Origin: CBDUEV01 sp965366365
GTDB taxonomy: Bacteria > Actinomycetota > Acidimicrobiia > Spongiisociales > JAENVV01
Length of the DNA stretch: 64,000 nt
Direction of reading: 5' to 3'
Assembly: GCA_965366365.1 (NCBI GenBank)
Contig: CBDUEV010000007.1
Span: forward strand, 8,761-72,760
Shown here: positions 28,047-36,697 of the stretch, piece after piece
Layout: each line of letters opens with the position of its first letter
Numbering within the stretch: the first letter of the stretch is position 1
Translations under genes and position numbers: made by a program
Notes under the pieces: model-generated
Seen by the model: only the letters and a program-made list of their open reading frames with translations
The model's database searches: none
Told to the model about the DNA's origin: nothing

Positions 28047-30788
28047 TCACGTCTGATGCGTTCCCGCAACGGAGGGGACATCGATGAGTTCGGGCGACCA
28101 ACCCTCGGCAATCGGAACAACTCTCATGCGGGCATCGACGACCACCGCTCCTTCGCCGGGGGCGAGCACCTTGACCGGGTTGAGATCCATCTCCACGAGT
28201 TCGGGTACTGCCTCGATGAGCGCCGAGATGCGCAGCAGGGTCTCCTCGGTAGCCGGGACGTCTCCCGGTGGGAAGCCGCGGTAGCCGTCGAGAAGCCGCG
28301 AAGCTTTGATCTCGTGGACCATCTCACCCGCCTCCCGATCAGTGATCGGGTGGACGCGGAAGGAGACGTCACCCAACAGCTCCACGTACACTCCTCCGAG
28401 CCCGAACACGATGAGGGGACCAAAGCTGGGGTCTTCGGTCATGCCGATCAGAACCTCGTGACCCCCGCTGATCATCTCTTGCACCAAGACGCCTTCGGGG
28501 TCGGGAACCGCGTTGGTCACCCGGTCGTAGGCTGCTCGCACCTCGTCGTCGCCTTCGCGGTAGAGCTCCACCCCACCGACGTCGGATTTGTGGAGGGCCG
28601 AGGGTGAGATGACCTTCATCGCCACAGGTCCGCCGATCTCGGCTGCCGCGGCGACGGCCTCGTCGGCCGAGAGCGCCGTGGCGGATTTGGGCAAGTGGAT
28701 CCCGAAGGCAGCCAAGGCAGCCGCCACCTCGTCGGGTTCGAGCCATCCACCTTCCTCGCCGAGGCGCTCCAATGCCTCCTTGACCACCGCCTTCGCCGCG
28801 GCAGGATCGACATCGTCGAAGGTGGGAATCTCCCCAAGCGGGGTGTTCAACCATTCCGCGTACTCGGTGGCTCGCACCAGGGCGAGCGCGGCGGCTTCCG
28901 GGAACTCGTAGGCGGGTATTGTGATCGCCTCGCTGGCGAGAGCGGCTCCGGCCCTCGAGGATTGCATCAGCACCGAGATCATCGTCTTGGAATCCTCGCC
29001 GTACTTCTCCCGGTGTTTGGTCGCCACCTCCATGACGGCTGCCGCAATGTCGGTGCCGGGGTCGTCGGTGGTGGGGATGTGAATCCCGATCACGGCGTCG
29101 ATCTCGTCGCTCTCGAGGAGCGACTCGATGGAATGCGCATACGCCTCCGGACCGGCCGAGGCGATGAGGTCCACGGGATTGCGGGTCGATGCTTCGTCAG
29201 GCAACACCTTGCGGAGGTGCTTCTGGAGCTTCTCGCTGAACTCGGGAAGGCTCAATCCGGCCGACTCGATGGCATCGGCGGCCAGGATTCCCGGTCCGCC
29301 GGCGTTGGTCACCACCCCGACCCGCCTGCCGCGCGGGAGCGGTTGGGATGAAAGCAGCGAGGCCACATCGAAGAGCTCTTCGATCGTGGTCGTGCGGATG
29401 ACTCCGGTTTGGCGAAAGAGGGCGTCGACGGCGGTATCGACGCTGGCCAGCGCTCCGGTGTGGCTGCTCGCTGCCCGGGTTCCTGCGGCAGTACGGCCCG
29501 ACTTGACGGCCACGATCGGCTTCTTGCGAGCGACCCGTTTGGCGAGTCGGGCAAAGCGGCGAGGATTGCCGAAGGACTCGAGGTACAGCACGATCACATC
29601 CGTGGACGGATCGTTCTCCCAGCTCAGAATGAGGTCGTTGCCGGACACATCGGCCTTGTTGCCGACGGACACGAACGTGGAGATGCCGATGTTGTGTCGC
29701 CTGGCGTAGTCGAGGATGGCAATCCCCAACGCACCCGACTGCGACAGCATCGCCACGTTGCCCCTGGGCGGGTAGACCGGCGCAAAGGTTCCGTTCATGC
29801 TCACGGCCGGATCGGTGTTGAGGACCCCCATGCAGTTGGGGCCCACCATCCGCATGCCTGCGGTTCGCACGATCGACAGGAGTTCTTCCTCGGCGGCGGC
29901 GCCTTCGGGACCGAGTTCGGAGAAGCCGGCGGAGATCACCACGAGACCACGGACGCCCTTCTCGGCACAGTCGCGGACGACGCCGAGCACGAGGTGCGAC
30001 GGCACCACGATGATGGCGAGGTCGATGGCGTCGGGGACATCCAAGACACTCGAGTACGCCCGCACCGAGTTCACCACGTCGGAGTTGGGGTTGACCGGAT
30101 ACAGCACTCCCGAGAAGTCTGTCTTCATCAGGTTCTTGAACAGCCGACCGCCGATGCTGGCGGGGTTGCGGGAGGCGCCAACGACGGCAATCGAGCGCGG
30201 GTAGAAGATCGGGAGAATCGAGGCGGCGACCGCCCTCTGCTCACGGCGGGCCTCGGCGGCCCGCGCATCCTCGCCGTGCGTGAGCGGGAAATCGACGTGG
30301 TACACGCCCTCGTCGAGGGTGCGATGCAGCTCATACCCCGAGTTGCGGAAGACCCGCATCATCTGGAGGTTGTCTGGCAGAACGAATGCGCTGAAACGTT
30401 CCACATCGTGAGCGCGGGCATAGGTCGTGAGAAGCTGGAGAAGCTGCGTTCCCATCCCCCGCCCCTGCTCGGAATCGGACACCAAGAAGGCCACTTCGGC
30501 CAGCTTGGGGTCTTCCGTGTCGCGGTCGTAACGCCCGACACCCACCAGCTTGTCTTCGTGGTACACCACAAAGGCCATGCGGTCGATGTAGTCGACATGG
30601 GTGAAGTACTCGACTTCTTCGTCTGTCAGTTTGTTCTTCACCCGGAAGAACCGGAAATACCGGCTTTGTTGACCCAGATCGTCGAAGAACTCGACGAGGG
30701 CTTTGGCGTCGTCTGGAGTGATGGGACGGAACTGGGCTATGCCCCCGTCGCGGAGGACGATGTCGAATTCATAAGCAGAGGGATACAT
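28047..30788 (-). CDS. GNAT-fused NDP-forming acyl-CoA synthetase / protein acetyltransferase
   Basis: 913 residues. Residues 10-165 are a GNAT acetyltransferase (acetyl-CoA loop in SEQGRGMGTQLL). Then come a CoA-binding domain (SIAVVGASRNPASIGG), a succinyl-CoA-ligase-like domain with SSHTGALAS (His near 443, the phospho-histidine of ADP-forming acetyl-CoA synthetases) and a C-terminal ATP-grasp domain (VAMKVISPSALHKSDVGGV). GNAT at the N-terminus is the actinobacterial PatA order, opposite to the enterobacterial Pat. Retention of the His suggests it may still make acyl-CoA. ATG at 30788 is chosen because of a -10 seven bases upstream. Confidence 0.85.
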   Translation of the reverse strand: MYPSAYEFDIVLRDGGIAQFRPITPDDAKALVEFFDDLGQQSRYFRFFRVKNKLTDEEVEYFTHVDYIDRMAFVVYHEDKLVGVGRYDRDTEDPKLAEVAFLVSDSEQGRGMGTQLLQLLTTYARAHDVERFSAFVLPDNLQMMRVFRNSGYELHRTLDEGVYHVDFPLTHGEDARAAEARREQRAVAASILPIFYPRSIAVVGASRNPASIGGRLFKNLMKTDFSGVLYPVNPNSDVVNSVRAYSSVLDVPDAIDLAIIVVPSHLVLGVVRDCAEKGVRGLVVISAGFSELGPEGAAAEEELLSIVRTAGMRMVGPNCMGVLNTDPAVSMNGTFAPVYPPRGNVAMLSQSGALGIAILDYARRHNIGISTFVSVGNKADVSGNDLILSWENDPSTDVIVLYLESFGNPRRFARLAKRVARKKPIVAVKSGRTAAGTRAASSHTGALASVDTAVDALFRQTGVIRTTTIEELFDVASLLSSQPLPRGRRVGVVTNAGGPGILAADAIESAGLSLPEFSEKLQKHLRKVLPDEASTRNPVDLIASAGPEAYAHSIESLLESDEIDAVIGIHIPTTDDPGTDIAAAVMEVATKHREKYGEDSKTMISVLMQSSRAGAALASEAITIPAYEFPEAAALALVRATEYAEWLNTPLGEIPTFDDVDPAAAKAVVKEALERLGEEGGWLEPDEVAAALAAFGIHLPKSATALSADEAVAAAAEIGGPVAMKVISPSALHKSDVGGVELYREGDDEVRAAYDRVTNAVPDPEGVLVQEMISGGHEVLIGMTEDPSFGPLIVFGLGGVYVELLGDVSFRVHPITDREAGEMVHEIKASRLLDGYRGFPPGDVPATEETLLRISALIEAVPELVEMDLNPVKVLAPGEGAVVVDARMRVVPIAEGWSPELIDVPSVAGTHQT

Positions 30789-30795
30789 CTGCAAC

Positions 30796-30801
30796 AGTGT
30801 A
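30796..30801 (-). promoter_or_regulatory. -10 element of the GNAT-synthetase gene
   Basis: TACACT on the minus strand is seven bases before ATG 30788, predicting a leaderless mRNA. A TTGGGC lies 15 bases upstream, shorter than the ideal spacer. The alternative TTG start at 30794 would fall ahead of the predicted transcription start. Confidence 0.45.
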
Positions 30802-30867
30802 AGGGATCCGACGCTCGCCCAAGCGGGACGTTAGACACAACCCAGGAGCCGAAGGCCCCGGGAGAGG

Positions 30868-31587
30868 TCATCCGGTCGCAATCTCCTCACGCAGCGCTTG
30901 GAGGCCCTCCCCTGGCTCCATGGCCAGCTCTCGGTCGAGGAGCCCTTCGAGCTCCCGGTAGGCCTTCAACGCTTCTGGTCGCCGCCCGGACCGCAGCAGC
31001 GCGGTCAAATACCCCAGCCAGAGACGCTCGTTGAACGGGAACTCGGTGACGGCGTTCCGCAGGCTCCCGACGATTTGACGATGGCGTCCGAGAGCCAGGT
31101 CGGCCTCCACGCACACCTCCAACCCGTTCACTCGCACCTCGTCGAGGCGGGTCACTTCCAGCCGCAAGAAATCCCGATCCGCCAGGTCCCCGTACGGCAC
31201 CCCTCTCCAGAGGTCGAAGGCTTCGAGGCAGAGCGCCCTCGCTTCCTCCGGCACCTCGGCGAGGGCCGCCCGCTCGATCAGGGTTTCGAACCTGTGGGCA
31301 TCGATCTCGGCCGGGTGAGCCCGCAGAACGTACGAATGGTCGACCTGCTCGATCAGGTCGGGGCCGATGGCGTGCCGAAGACGACCTACCAGTGCGTGCA
31401 GCCGATGGAGGGCCGGGCGGGAATCGTCGCCCCAGATGTCGTACAAGAGGCGGTCGTAGGAGACGATTCTCCCAACGTGCAGGAGGAGATCGGCGAGCAG
31501 CGTCCGAGTGACCGACCCCCCAGGGCTGACCAGCCCGGCGTCCGACCGGACCTGGACTGGACCGAGGACAAAGAACCGCAGGGACAT
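30868..31587 (-). CDS. SARP/BTAD-family transcriptional regulator
   Basis: 239 residues. An OmpR-like winged-helix DNA-binding region at about 1-90 (FVLGPVQV, RTLLADLLLHVGRIVSYDRLLYDIWGDD, LVGRLRHAIG) is followed by a bacterial transcriptional activation domain of TPR type at 95-235 (AHRFETLIERA, LWRGVPYGDLAD, ALKAYRELEGLLDRELAMEPGEGL). These features define the DnrI/AfsR SARP group, here short and without an ATPase. Targets are unknown. It is divergent from the small membrane protein gene at 31783 across 195 bases. Confidence 0.85.
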   Translation of the reverse strand: MSLRFFVLGPVQVRSDAGLVSPGGSVTRTLLADLLLHVGRIVSYDRLLYDIWGDDSRPALHRLHALVGRLRHAIGPDLIEQVDHSYVLRAHPAEIDAHRFETLIERAALAEVPEEARALCLEAFDLWRGVPYGDLADRDFLRLEVTRLDEVRVNGLEVCVEADLALGRHRQIVGSLRNAVTEFPFNERLWLGYLTALLRSGRRPEALKAYRELEGLLDRELAMEPGEGLQALREEIATG

Positions 31588-31782
31588 CTTCTCTCGTCAC
31601 GGTATCCGCCGCCCAGCCGCGCCGCCAGGTACCAAAGACCAGTGCGCGACCCGGGACCGACGGGGGCCGGGGTGGGAGGGACCTGAGAGAGGGGGGCGTG
31701 TGCTCTGCGTGGGTGGCGGGTGGGCGTGGGGTGACCAGGACGATCGAAGCTGTCGATGGACGACCAGAGAGAGGAGCCGACC

Positions 31783-32178
31783 ATGACTGTGCTCAAGGAC
31801 CGTCCGGACATTCGAGAGGTACCGAAGCTCGAGCGTCCACCTCGCCCCTGGTTTGGCTGGATCGTGTCGCTGGTGGTGCTGGTGATCGCCGGTGGGATCT
31901 GGCTCATCGCACGCGATGGAACCGACGATGAGTCGCCGGTTGCCGTCCCGGCCGAGGTGAGCGGAGAACTCGATAGCTTCGAGCGGAACGAGTTCGCCCG
32001 GTTCGAGAGGTTGGACCCGGCCGGCCTGGTGATCACTGCTGCGCCTGGCGGCGCCGATGGTCAAGACCTGGCGGAGGCAGCGCGGATCCGGGCCGCCAAC
32101 AGCGGCGAGACCGAAGGTCTCGATCCCTTCGAGGTGGCAGAGCTGGCTCGTTTCATGCGCCTCGAACCGGAGGCGTGA
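31783..32178 (+). CDS. Small membrane-anchored protein, function unknown
   Basis: 131 residues. A cytoplasmic N-terminus of about 27 residues precedes one membrane helix (GWIVSLVVLVIAGGIWLIA), and the rest is acidic and extracytoplasmic. It carries two similar segments: SFERNEFARFERLDPAG and PFEVAELARFMRLEPEA, an internal duplication. I do not recognise the family. ATG at 31783 has GAGAGGA upstream. It converges on rplQ with a hairpin in between. Confidence 0.65.
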   Translation: MTVLKDRPDIREVPKLERPPRPWFGWIVSLVVLVIAGGIWLIARDGTDDESPVAVPAEVSGELDSFERNEFARFERLDPAGLVITAAPGGADGQDLAEAARIRAANSGETEGLDPFEVAELARFMRLEPEA

Positions 32179-32197
32179 ATACAGAGTTCAGAACGAC

Positions 32198-32227
32198 AAA
32201 GGCGACTCCGAAGCCGGAGTCGCCTTT
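32198..32227. terminator. Bidirectional terminator at end of ribosomal operon
   Basis: aaaggcgactccg (32198-32210) pairs perfectly with cggagtcgccttt (32215-32227), loop aagc. The A/T ends make it an intrinsic terminator in both directions, closing the long minus-strand ribosomal transcript after rplQ and the plus-strand gene before it. A tandem ggtgtggatctt follows on the right. Confidence 0.85.
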
Positions 32228-32259
32228 GGTGTGGATCTTGGTGTGGATCTTGGTTCTGA

Positions 32260-32610
32260 CTAGACCAGCTCGATCACTGCCATCTCGGCGTTGTCGCCGC
32301 GGCGTGGGCCGATCTTGACGATGCGGGTGTAGCCACCGGAACGGTCCTCGTACTTCGGGCCGATTTCGTCGAAAAGTTTCGTGACGACTTCGGCATCCTC
32401 GATGAACTTGAGGACCTGCCTGCGGTCGTGCAGCGAACCGCCCTTGGCTTTCGTGATGAGCTGCTCGGCGAAAGGTCGCACGGCCTTGGCCTTGGTGACC
32501 GTCGTCGTGATCTTGCCCTCCCAGAACAGCGAGGCTGACAGGTTCGACAGGATCGCCCTCTGGTGTGCCGAGCTCCCGCCCAGGCGCTTACCTTTGGCTG
32601 GACGTGGCAT
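32260..32610 (-). CDS. rplQ: Ribosomal protein L17
   Basis: Large-subunit protein near the peptide exit tunnel. 116 residues with the family start MPRPAKGKRLGGSSAHQRAILSNL and end GDNAEMAVIELV. It is the last gene of the S10-spc-alpha transcript. Its ATG shares one base with the rpoA stop (TGATG), implying coupled translation. Confidence 0.97.
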   Translation of the reverse strand: MPRPAKGKRLGGSSAHQRAILSNLSASLFWEGKITTTVTKAKAVRPFAEQLITKAKGGSLHDRRQVLKFIEDAEVVTKLFDEIGPKYEDRSGGYTRIVKIGPRRGDNAEMAVIELV

Positions 32611-33560
32611 CAGGCGCTCTCCGCCGCTTCCGAGCCGGTCGACAACGACAGGCCCAGCTCGTCGAGCTTGGCGATGACCTCTTCGAGGCTCTTCTGGCCG
32701 AAGTTGGTGATGTTGAGCAGGTCGTCCTCTGACTTGATGACCAGCTCACCAACCGTCTTGACCTGGGCGCGGCGCAGGCAGTTGCGGGGCCGTTCCGAGA
32801 GGTCGAGGGCTTCAATCGGCAGTTCCAGGTCGGGCGAACCCGACTCAGGGACCGAGATCTCACCGAGTTCGAGACCAACGCCTTCGCCGATATCGGCGAA
32901 GAGACCGAGAAGTTCGCGCAGTGTCTTGCCCGCCGAGGAGACCGCCTCGCCAGGAGAGAGGGCACCACTCGTCTCGATGTCGAGGACGAGGCGCTCGAAG
33001 TTGGTCATCTGACCGACCTGGGTGCTCTCTACGCGGTACGCCACCTTGCGAACCGGGGAGAAGATCGAGTCGACGGGGATCACGCCGATCGTCTCAGTGC
33101 CCGGGCTCTTGATGGCCGTCCGATAGCCGACACCCTGTTCTACGGTGAGTTCCATCTCGAGACGCCCACTCGACGAGAGGGTGGCGAGGTGGAGGTCCTT
33201 GTTGATGATCTCGACACCGCTGGGGCACTTGAGAGCACCGGCGGTCACATCCCCGGAGCCCTTGGCCGACAGGTAGAGCGTTTGCGGCTCGTTGTCTTCC
33301 ATCGACACGACGATCTGCTTGACATTGAGGATGATGTCGACGACATCCTCCACCACGCCTTTGACCGTCCCGAACTCGTGCTGGGCACCTTCGATCTGGA
33401 GGGTCGTGACAGCCGCGCCGGGGATGCGGGACAGCAAGGTCCGGCGCAGGGTGTTGCCGAGGGTGTATCCGAACCCCGGCTCCAGAGGTTCCACCCTGAA
33501 CAGCGCACGATTGTCGGATACGGACTCTTCTTCAATTTGAGGACGCTGAACAATCAACAC
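32610..33560 (-). CDS. rpoA: RNA polymerase subunit alpha
   Basis: 316 residues. The N-terminal dimerisation domain (about 1-230) has the signature LEPGFGYTLGNTLRRTLLSRIPGAAV. The C-terminal domain (about 245-305) contains the helix-hairpin element LDLSERPRNCLRRAQVKTVGELV that contacts UP elements and activators. An acidic-free linker joins them. It sits nine bases after rpsD and runs into rplQ. Confidence 0.98.
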   Translation of the reverse strand: MLIVQRPQIEEESVSDNRALFRVEPLEPGFGYTLGNTLRRTLLSRIPGAAVTTLQIEGAQHEFGTVKGVVEDVVDIILNVKQIVVSMEDNEPQTLYLSAKGSGDVTAGALKCPSGVEIINKDLHLATLSSSGRLEMELTVEQGVGYRTAIKSPGTETIGVIPVDSIFSPVRKVAYRVESTQVGQMTNFERLVLDIETSGALSPGEAVSSAGKTLRELLGLFADIGEGVGLELGEISVPESGSPDLELPIEALDLSERPRNCLRRAQVKTVGELVIKSEDDLLNITNFGQKSLEEVIAKLDELGLSLSTGSEAAESA

Positions 33561-33569
33561 AATGGGTTC

Positions 33570-34175
33570 CTACTTCGAGTAAAGCTCAACAATGAGCTGT
33601 TCCTGGATGGGGGTATCGATCTGTGCCCGGTTGGGCCGGTCGATAATCGAAATCGTTCGAGAGTCCTTGGCAACGGTCATCCACTCGGGCGCACCGGAGT
33701 CGAGGGTGTCGACGGCGTGCTGGATGATGACGAGGTCCTTGCTCCGTTCCTTCACGGTGACGACGTCACCGCCGCGCACCTGATAGGAGGGGATGTCGAC
33801 CTTCTTGCCGTTGACCTGGAAATGACCGTGATTCACGAGCTGCCGGGCCTGTGCGCGGGTGGCGGCCAGTCCACCCCGATAGACCACGTTGTCGAGGCGC
33901 GACTCGAGGAGGGTCAGAAGGTTGTCGCCCGTGATCCCCTTCTGACGAGCCGCTTCTTGGTAATAGCGACGGAACTGCCGTTCCAGCACGCCATACATGT
34001 AACGCAGCTTCTGCTTCTCGCGGAGCTGGATCAGGTAATCGGTCTCGCGGACGCGTCCGCGACCGTGCTCCCCTGGCGGGTAGGGACGTTGATCAACCGG
34101 ACATTTCTTGGTCTGGCAAAGGGGGGTGCCGGCGCGACGACAAGGCTTGTGGGTGGGTCCGAGGTAGCGGGCCAT
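33570..34175 (-). CDS. rpsD: Ribosomal protein S4
   Basis: 201 residues; primary 16S-rRNA binder that starts small-subunit assembly. The N-terminus keeps three cysteines (C12, C20, C25), suggesting a zinc-binding type. The S4 RNA-binding module is at about 92-155 (LLTLLESRLDNVVYRGGLAATRAQARQLVNHGHF). ATG overlaps the rpsK stop by one base. Confidence 0.97.
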   Translation of the reverse strand: MARYLGPTHKPCRRAGTPLCQTKKCPVDQRPYPPGEHGRGRVRETDYLIQLREKQKLRYMYGVLERQFRRYYQEAARQKGITGDNLLTLLESRLDNVVYRGGLAATRAQARQLVNHGHFQVNGKKVDIPSYQVRGGDVVTVKERSKDLVIIQHAVDTLDSGAPEWMTVAKDSRTISIIDRPNRAQIDTPIQEQLIVELYSK

Positions 34176-34567
34176 CAGCGCATCCTCCGCTTCTTCGGAC
34201 GGCAGCCGTTGTGTGGCATGGGAGTCACGTCCTTGATGCCGGTCACTTCGATCCCCATGTTCTGAAGGGTCCGGACCGCCGTGTCCCGGCCGGAACCGGT
34301 CCCGCTGACGACCACGTCGAGTTTCCGGATGCCGTGCTCGCCTGCTTGACGGGCGGCTTCCTCGGCGGCGACTTGGGCGGCGTACGGCGTCGACTTGCGA
34401 GATCCCTTGAATCCCACCGAACCACCAGATGTCCAGACGACCGTGTTGCCGCCCTGGTCACTGATGTTGATGATGGTGTTGTTGAAAGACGCCTTGATAT
34501 GAGCCACGCCGTGGGAGATGTTCTTGCGCTCCCGTCGGCGTACTCGACGCTGCTGTTGCTCGGCCAC
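34175..34567 (-). CDS. rpsK: Ribosomal protein S11
   Basis: 130 residues; platform protein of the 30S subunit near the mRNA exit. Family motifs include GVAHIKASFNNTIINISD, AAQVAAEEAARQAGEHGI and the C-terminal DVTPMPHNGCRPKKRRM. It stands between rpsM (16 bases) and rpsD (one-base overlap), the usual alpha-operon order. Confidence 0.97.
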   Translation of the reverse strand: MAEQQQRRVRRRERKNISHGVAHIKASFNNTIINISDQGGNTVVWTSGGSVGFKGSRKSTPYAAQVAAEEAARQAGEHGIRKLDVVVSGTGSGRDTAVRTLQNMGIEVTGIKDVTPMPHNGCRPKKRRMR

Positions 34568-34583
34568 GTATCCTCCGAAACCT

Positions 34584-34961
34584 TTACTTCGTCACTTTTT
34601 TCTTGCCGGCGATGGCGACACGCTTGCCCTTACGGGTGCGTGCATTGGTATGAGTGCGCTGGCCGCGCACCGGGAGGCCCCGCCGGTGACGGATCCCCTG
34701 ATAGCAGCCGATTTCGACCTTGCGCTTGATGTTCTGCGACACTTCGCGGCGCAGGTCGCCTTCGACGCGGTAGTTCTGGTCGATGAAGCGACGGATGCGC
34801 AGGACCTCGTCCTCGGTGAGGTCACGAACACGGGTGTTCGGATCGAGTTCGAGAGCAGAGATCATCTGATTGGAGCGGGTCAGACCGATTCCAAAGATGT
34901 ACGTGAGTGCGACCTCGAGACGCTTCTCGCGTGGGAGGTCAACTCCGGCAATACGGGCCAT
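34584..34961 (-). CDS. rpsM: Ribosomal protein S13
   Basis: 125 residues; head protein of the 30S subunit contacting tRNA and L5. Start MARIAGVDLPREKRLEVALTYIFGIG, helix-two-turn-helix region, and the basic C-terminus GLPVRGQRTHTNARTRKGKR that reaches the P site. It follows rpmJ by seven bases. Confidence 0.97.
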   Translation of the reverse strand: MARIAGVDLPREKRLEVALTYIFGIGLTRSNQMISALELDPNTRVRDLTEDEVLRIRRFIDQNYRVEGDLRREVSQNIKRKVEIGCYQGIRHRRGLPVRGQRTHTNARTRKGKRVAIAGKKKVTK

Positions 34962-34968
34962 ACTTCAA

Positions 34969-35082
34969 CTACCCCTGACGCTGCTTGTGGCGAGGATTCG
35001 AGCAAATCACCCAGACGCGCCCATGGCGACGGATGATCCGACACTTCTCACACATCTTCTTGGCGGATGGACGTACCTTCAT
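34969..35082 (-). CDS. rpmJ: Ribosomal protein L36
   Basis: 37-residue zinc-type L36, read directly on the minus strand: MKVRPSAKKMCEKCRIIRRHG, then a second half with C27 and H32. The ligands C11, C14, C27 and H32 are all present, so this is the zinc-binding form. It stands between map (133-base gap) and rpsM (seven bases). infA, which often precedes rpmJ, is not here. Confidence 0.93.
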   Translation of the reverse strand: MKVRPSAKKMCEKCRIIRRHGRVWVICSNPRHKQRQG

Positions 35083-35215
35083 GTCAAAACTCCGTGCCGA
35101 TAAACGCACACGCGCGCCACAAAATCGGACGGGCGGATGGCTGGACCATTGATCTGCGTGCTCCGTTCAGGCATACGAAACGAAGCCCCAAGACCGAAAG
35201 GAAAGACTAGCCTCC

Positions 35216-35995
35216 TCATCCTTCGCTCCACAAATCGGACGGTATCTCGGCGGGGGTCGTCAGCACTTTGACACCGTCTTGGGTGAGCGCCACGGTGTGC
35301 TCGAAGTGGGCCGAAAGACTGTCGTCGGCGGTGACGACGGTCCATCCATCCTCTTCGACCCGCGTGTCGGCGCCGCCCAGGTTGAACATCGGCTCTATGC
35401 AGATCGCCATGCCCACTTTGAGTTTCATTCCCTTGCCGCGTTCGCCGTAGTTGGGGACCTCGGGCTTTTCGTGCATGTTGCGGCCGATCCCGTGGCCTAC
35501 GTATTCGCGAACGATGCCGTAGCCGCCGGCCGCCCCGACCTCCTGCACGGCCGCGCCGACGTCGCCGATTCGGGCACCCACCTCCACCGCTTCGATCCCG
35601 GCCCACATGGCCTTCTCGGTGGTATCCATCAGGCGTTGCACGTCGTCTGAGACCTCTCCGATGCCGAAGGTGATGGCAGCGTCGGCGTGATACCCCTGAA
35701 AGATGGCCCCGGCGTCGACGGACAGGATGTCGCCTTGGCGAACGGGGTCGGCGGTGGGGATGCCGTGGACGATGACGGAATTGGGGGATGTGCAGATATG
35801 GGCCGGAAAGCCGTTGTAGTTGAGGAAGGAGGGGTGGCAGTCGTGTTCGGCGATGACGCGCGCCGCGATGGTGTCGAGTTCGAGCATGGTGACGCCGGGG
35901 ACCGCCGCCTTCTTCACCGCGGCATGGACCGCCGCCACGCACTTGCCCGCCACCGCCATCTTGGCGAAATCCTCGGGTCGTTTGATCGTGATCAT
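35216..35995 (-). CDS. map: Methionine aminopeptidase type I
   Basis: 259 residues; removes the initiator methionine from new proteins. The five metal ligands are visible in order: D in SVDAGAIF, D in HADAAITF, H in GHGIGRNMHEKP, E in CIEPMF and E in HFEHTVAL. ATG at 35995 overlaps the adk stop as ATGA; a longer upstream frame is antisense noise within adk. Confidence 0.97.
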   Translation of the reverse strand: MITIKRPEDFAKMAVAGKCVAAVHAAVKKAAVPGVTMLELDTIAARVIAEHDCHPSFLNYNGFPAHICTSPNSVIVHGIPTADPVRQGDILSVDAGAIFQGYHADAAITFGIGEVSDDVQRLMDTTEKAMWAGIEAVEVGARIGDVGAAVQEVGAAGGYGIVREYVGHGIGRNMHEKPEVPNYGERGKGMKLKVGMAICIEPMFNLGGADTRVEEDGWTVVTADDSLSAHFEHTVALTQDGVKVLTTPAEIPSDLWSEG

Positions 35996-36633
35996 GGCAG
36001 CGCGAGGCTGGAGGCGATGGCGGCCTCGACCTCGGCGAGTTCGCCCACCCCACCGATCTCGTGGAGCGTCAACCCAGCTGTGCGGTAATAGTCGACGAGT
36101 GGTTCGGTTTGGGCTCGGTACACGTCGAGACGGTTTCGCACCACCGATTCGGAGTCGTCTTCCCGCTGGTGGAGTGGCTCCCCACACACGTCGCAGAGGC
36201 CCTCTCGGGAGGGCGGGTTGTCGTCGACGTGGTAGACGTGTTGGTTCGGGCAGGTGCGCCGACCCGAGATGCGACGGACGATCTCGTCGTCGGGCACCAC
36301 GATGAGGACGGCGGCGTCGAGGCCCTGATCTCCCAACTCTTTGGTGAGGGCTTCGGCCTGAGCAACGTTGCGGGGAAAGCCATCGAGAATGAAGCCGGCG
36401 GCCGCATCCTCGCGGGCGATCCGCTCTTTCAGCATTCCGATGACGAGCTCGTCCGACACCAGGTCTCCGGCCGCCATGATGTCACGAGCCTTGAGACCGA
36501 GTTCGGTCTCGGCTGCGACCGCCTCCCTCAACATGTTGCCCGTGGCGATGTGGGGAATCCCGGCCCGATCGGCAACCCGAACCGCCTGAGTCCCCTTCCC
36601 TGCCCCGGGAGGCCCCAAGAACAACAACCTCAT
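35992..36633 (-). CDS. adk: Adenylate kinase
   Basis: 213 residues; interconverts ATP, ADP and AMP. P-loop GPPGAGKGTQ at 8-17, AMP-binding region TGNMLREA, FILDGFPRN, and a LID domain with C128, H132, C147 and C150. These four form a probable zinc site of Cys-His-Cys-Cys type instead of four cysteines. It is coupled to map and follows secY by 64 bases that contain a small hairpin. Confidence 0.97.
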   Translation of the reverse strand: MRLLFLGPPGAGKGTQAVRVADRAGIPHIATGNMLREAVAAETELGLKARDIMAAGDLVSDELVIGMLKERIAREDAAAGFILDGFPRNVAQAEALTKELGDQGLDAAVLIVVPDDEIVRRISGRRTCPNQHVYHVDDNPPSREGLCDVCGEPLHQREDDSESVVRNRLDVYRAQTEPLVDYYRTAGLTLHEIGGVGELAEVEAAIASSLALP

Positions 36634-36645
36634 GATCCACCCCCT

Positions 36646-36664
36646 GCAGTTCTGAAAGAACTGC
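36646..36664 (-). other. Small perfect hairpin between secY and adk
   Basis: gcagttct (36646-36653) pairs with agaactgc (36657-36664) around loop gaa. It has no T run and lies in the middle of the ribosomal transcript, so an RNA-processing or attenuation site is more likely than a terminator. Confidence 0.4.
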
Positions 36665-36697
36665 CGACGACTCCGAAGCGAAGCGAAGGAAAGCCGC

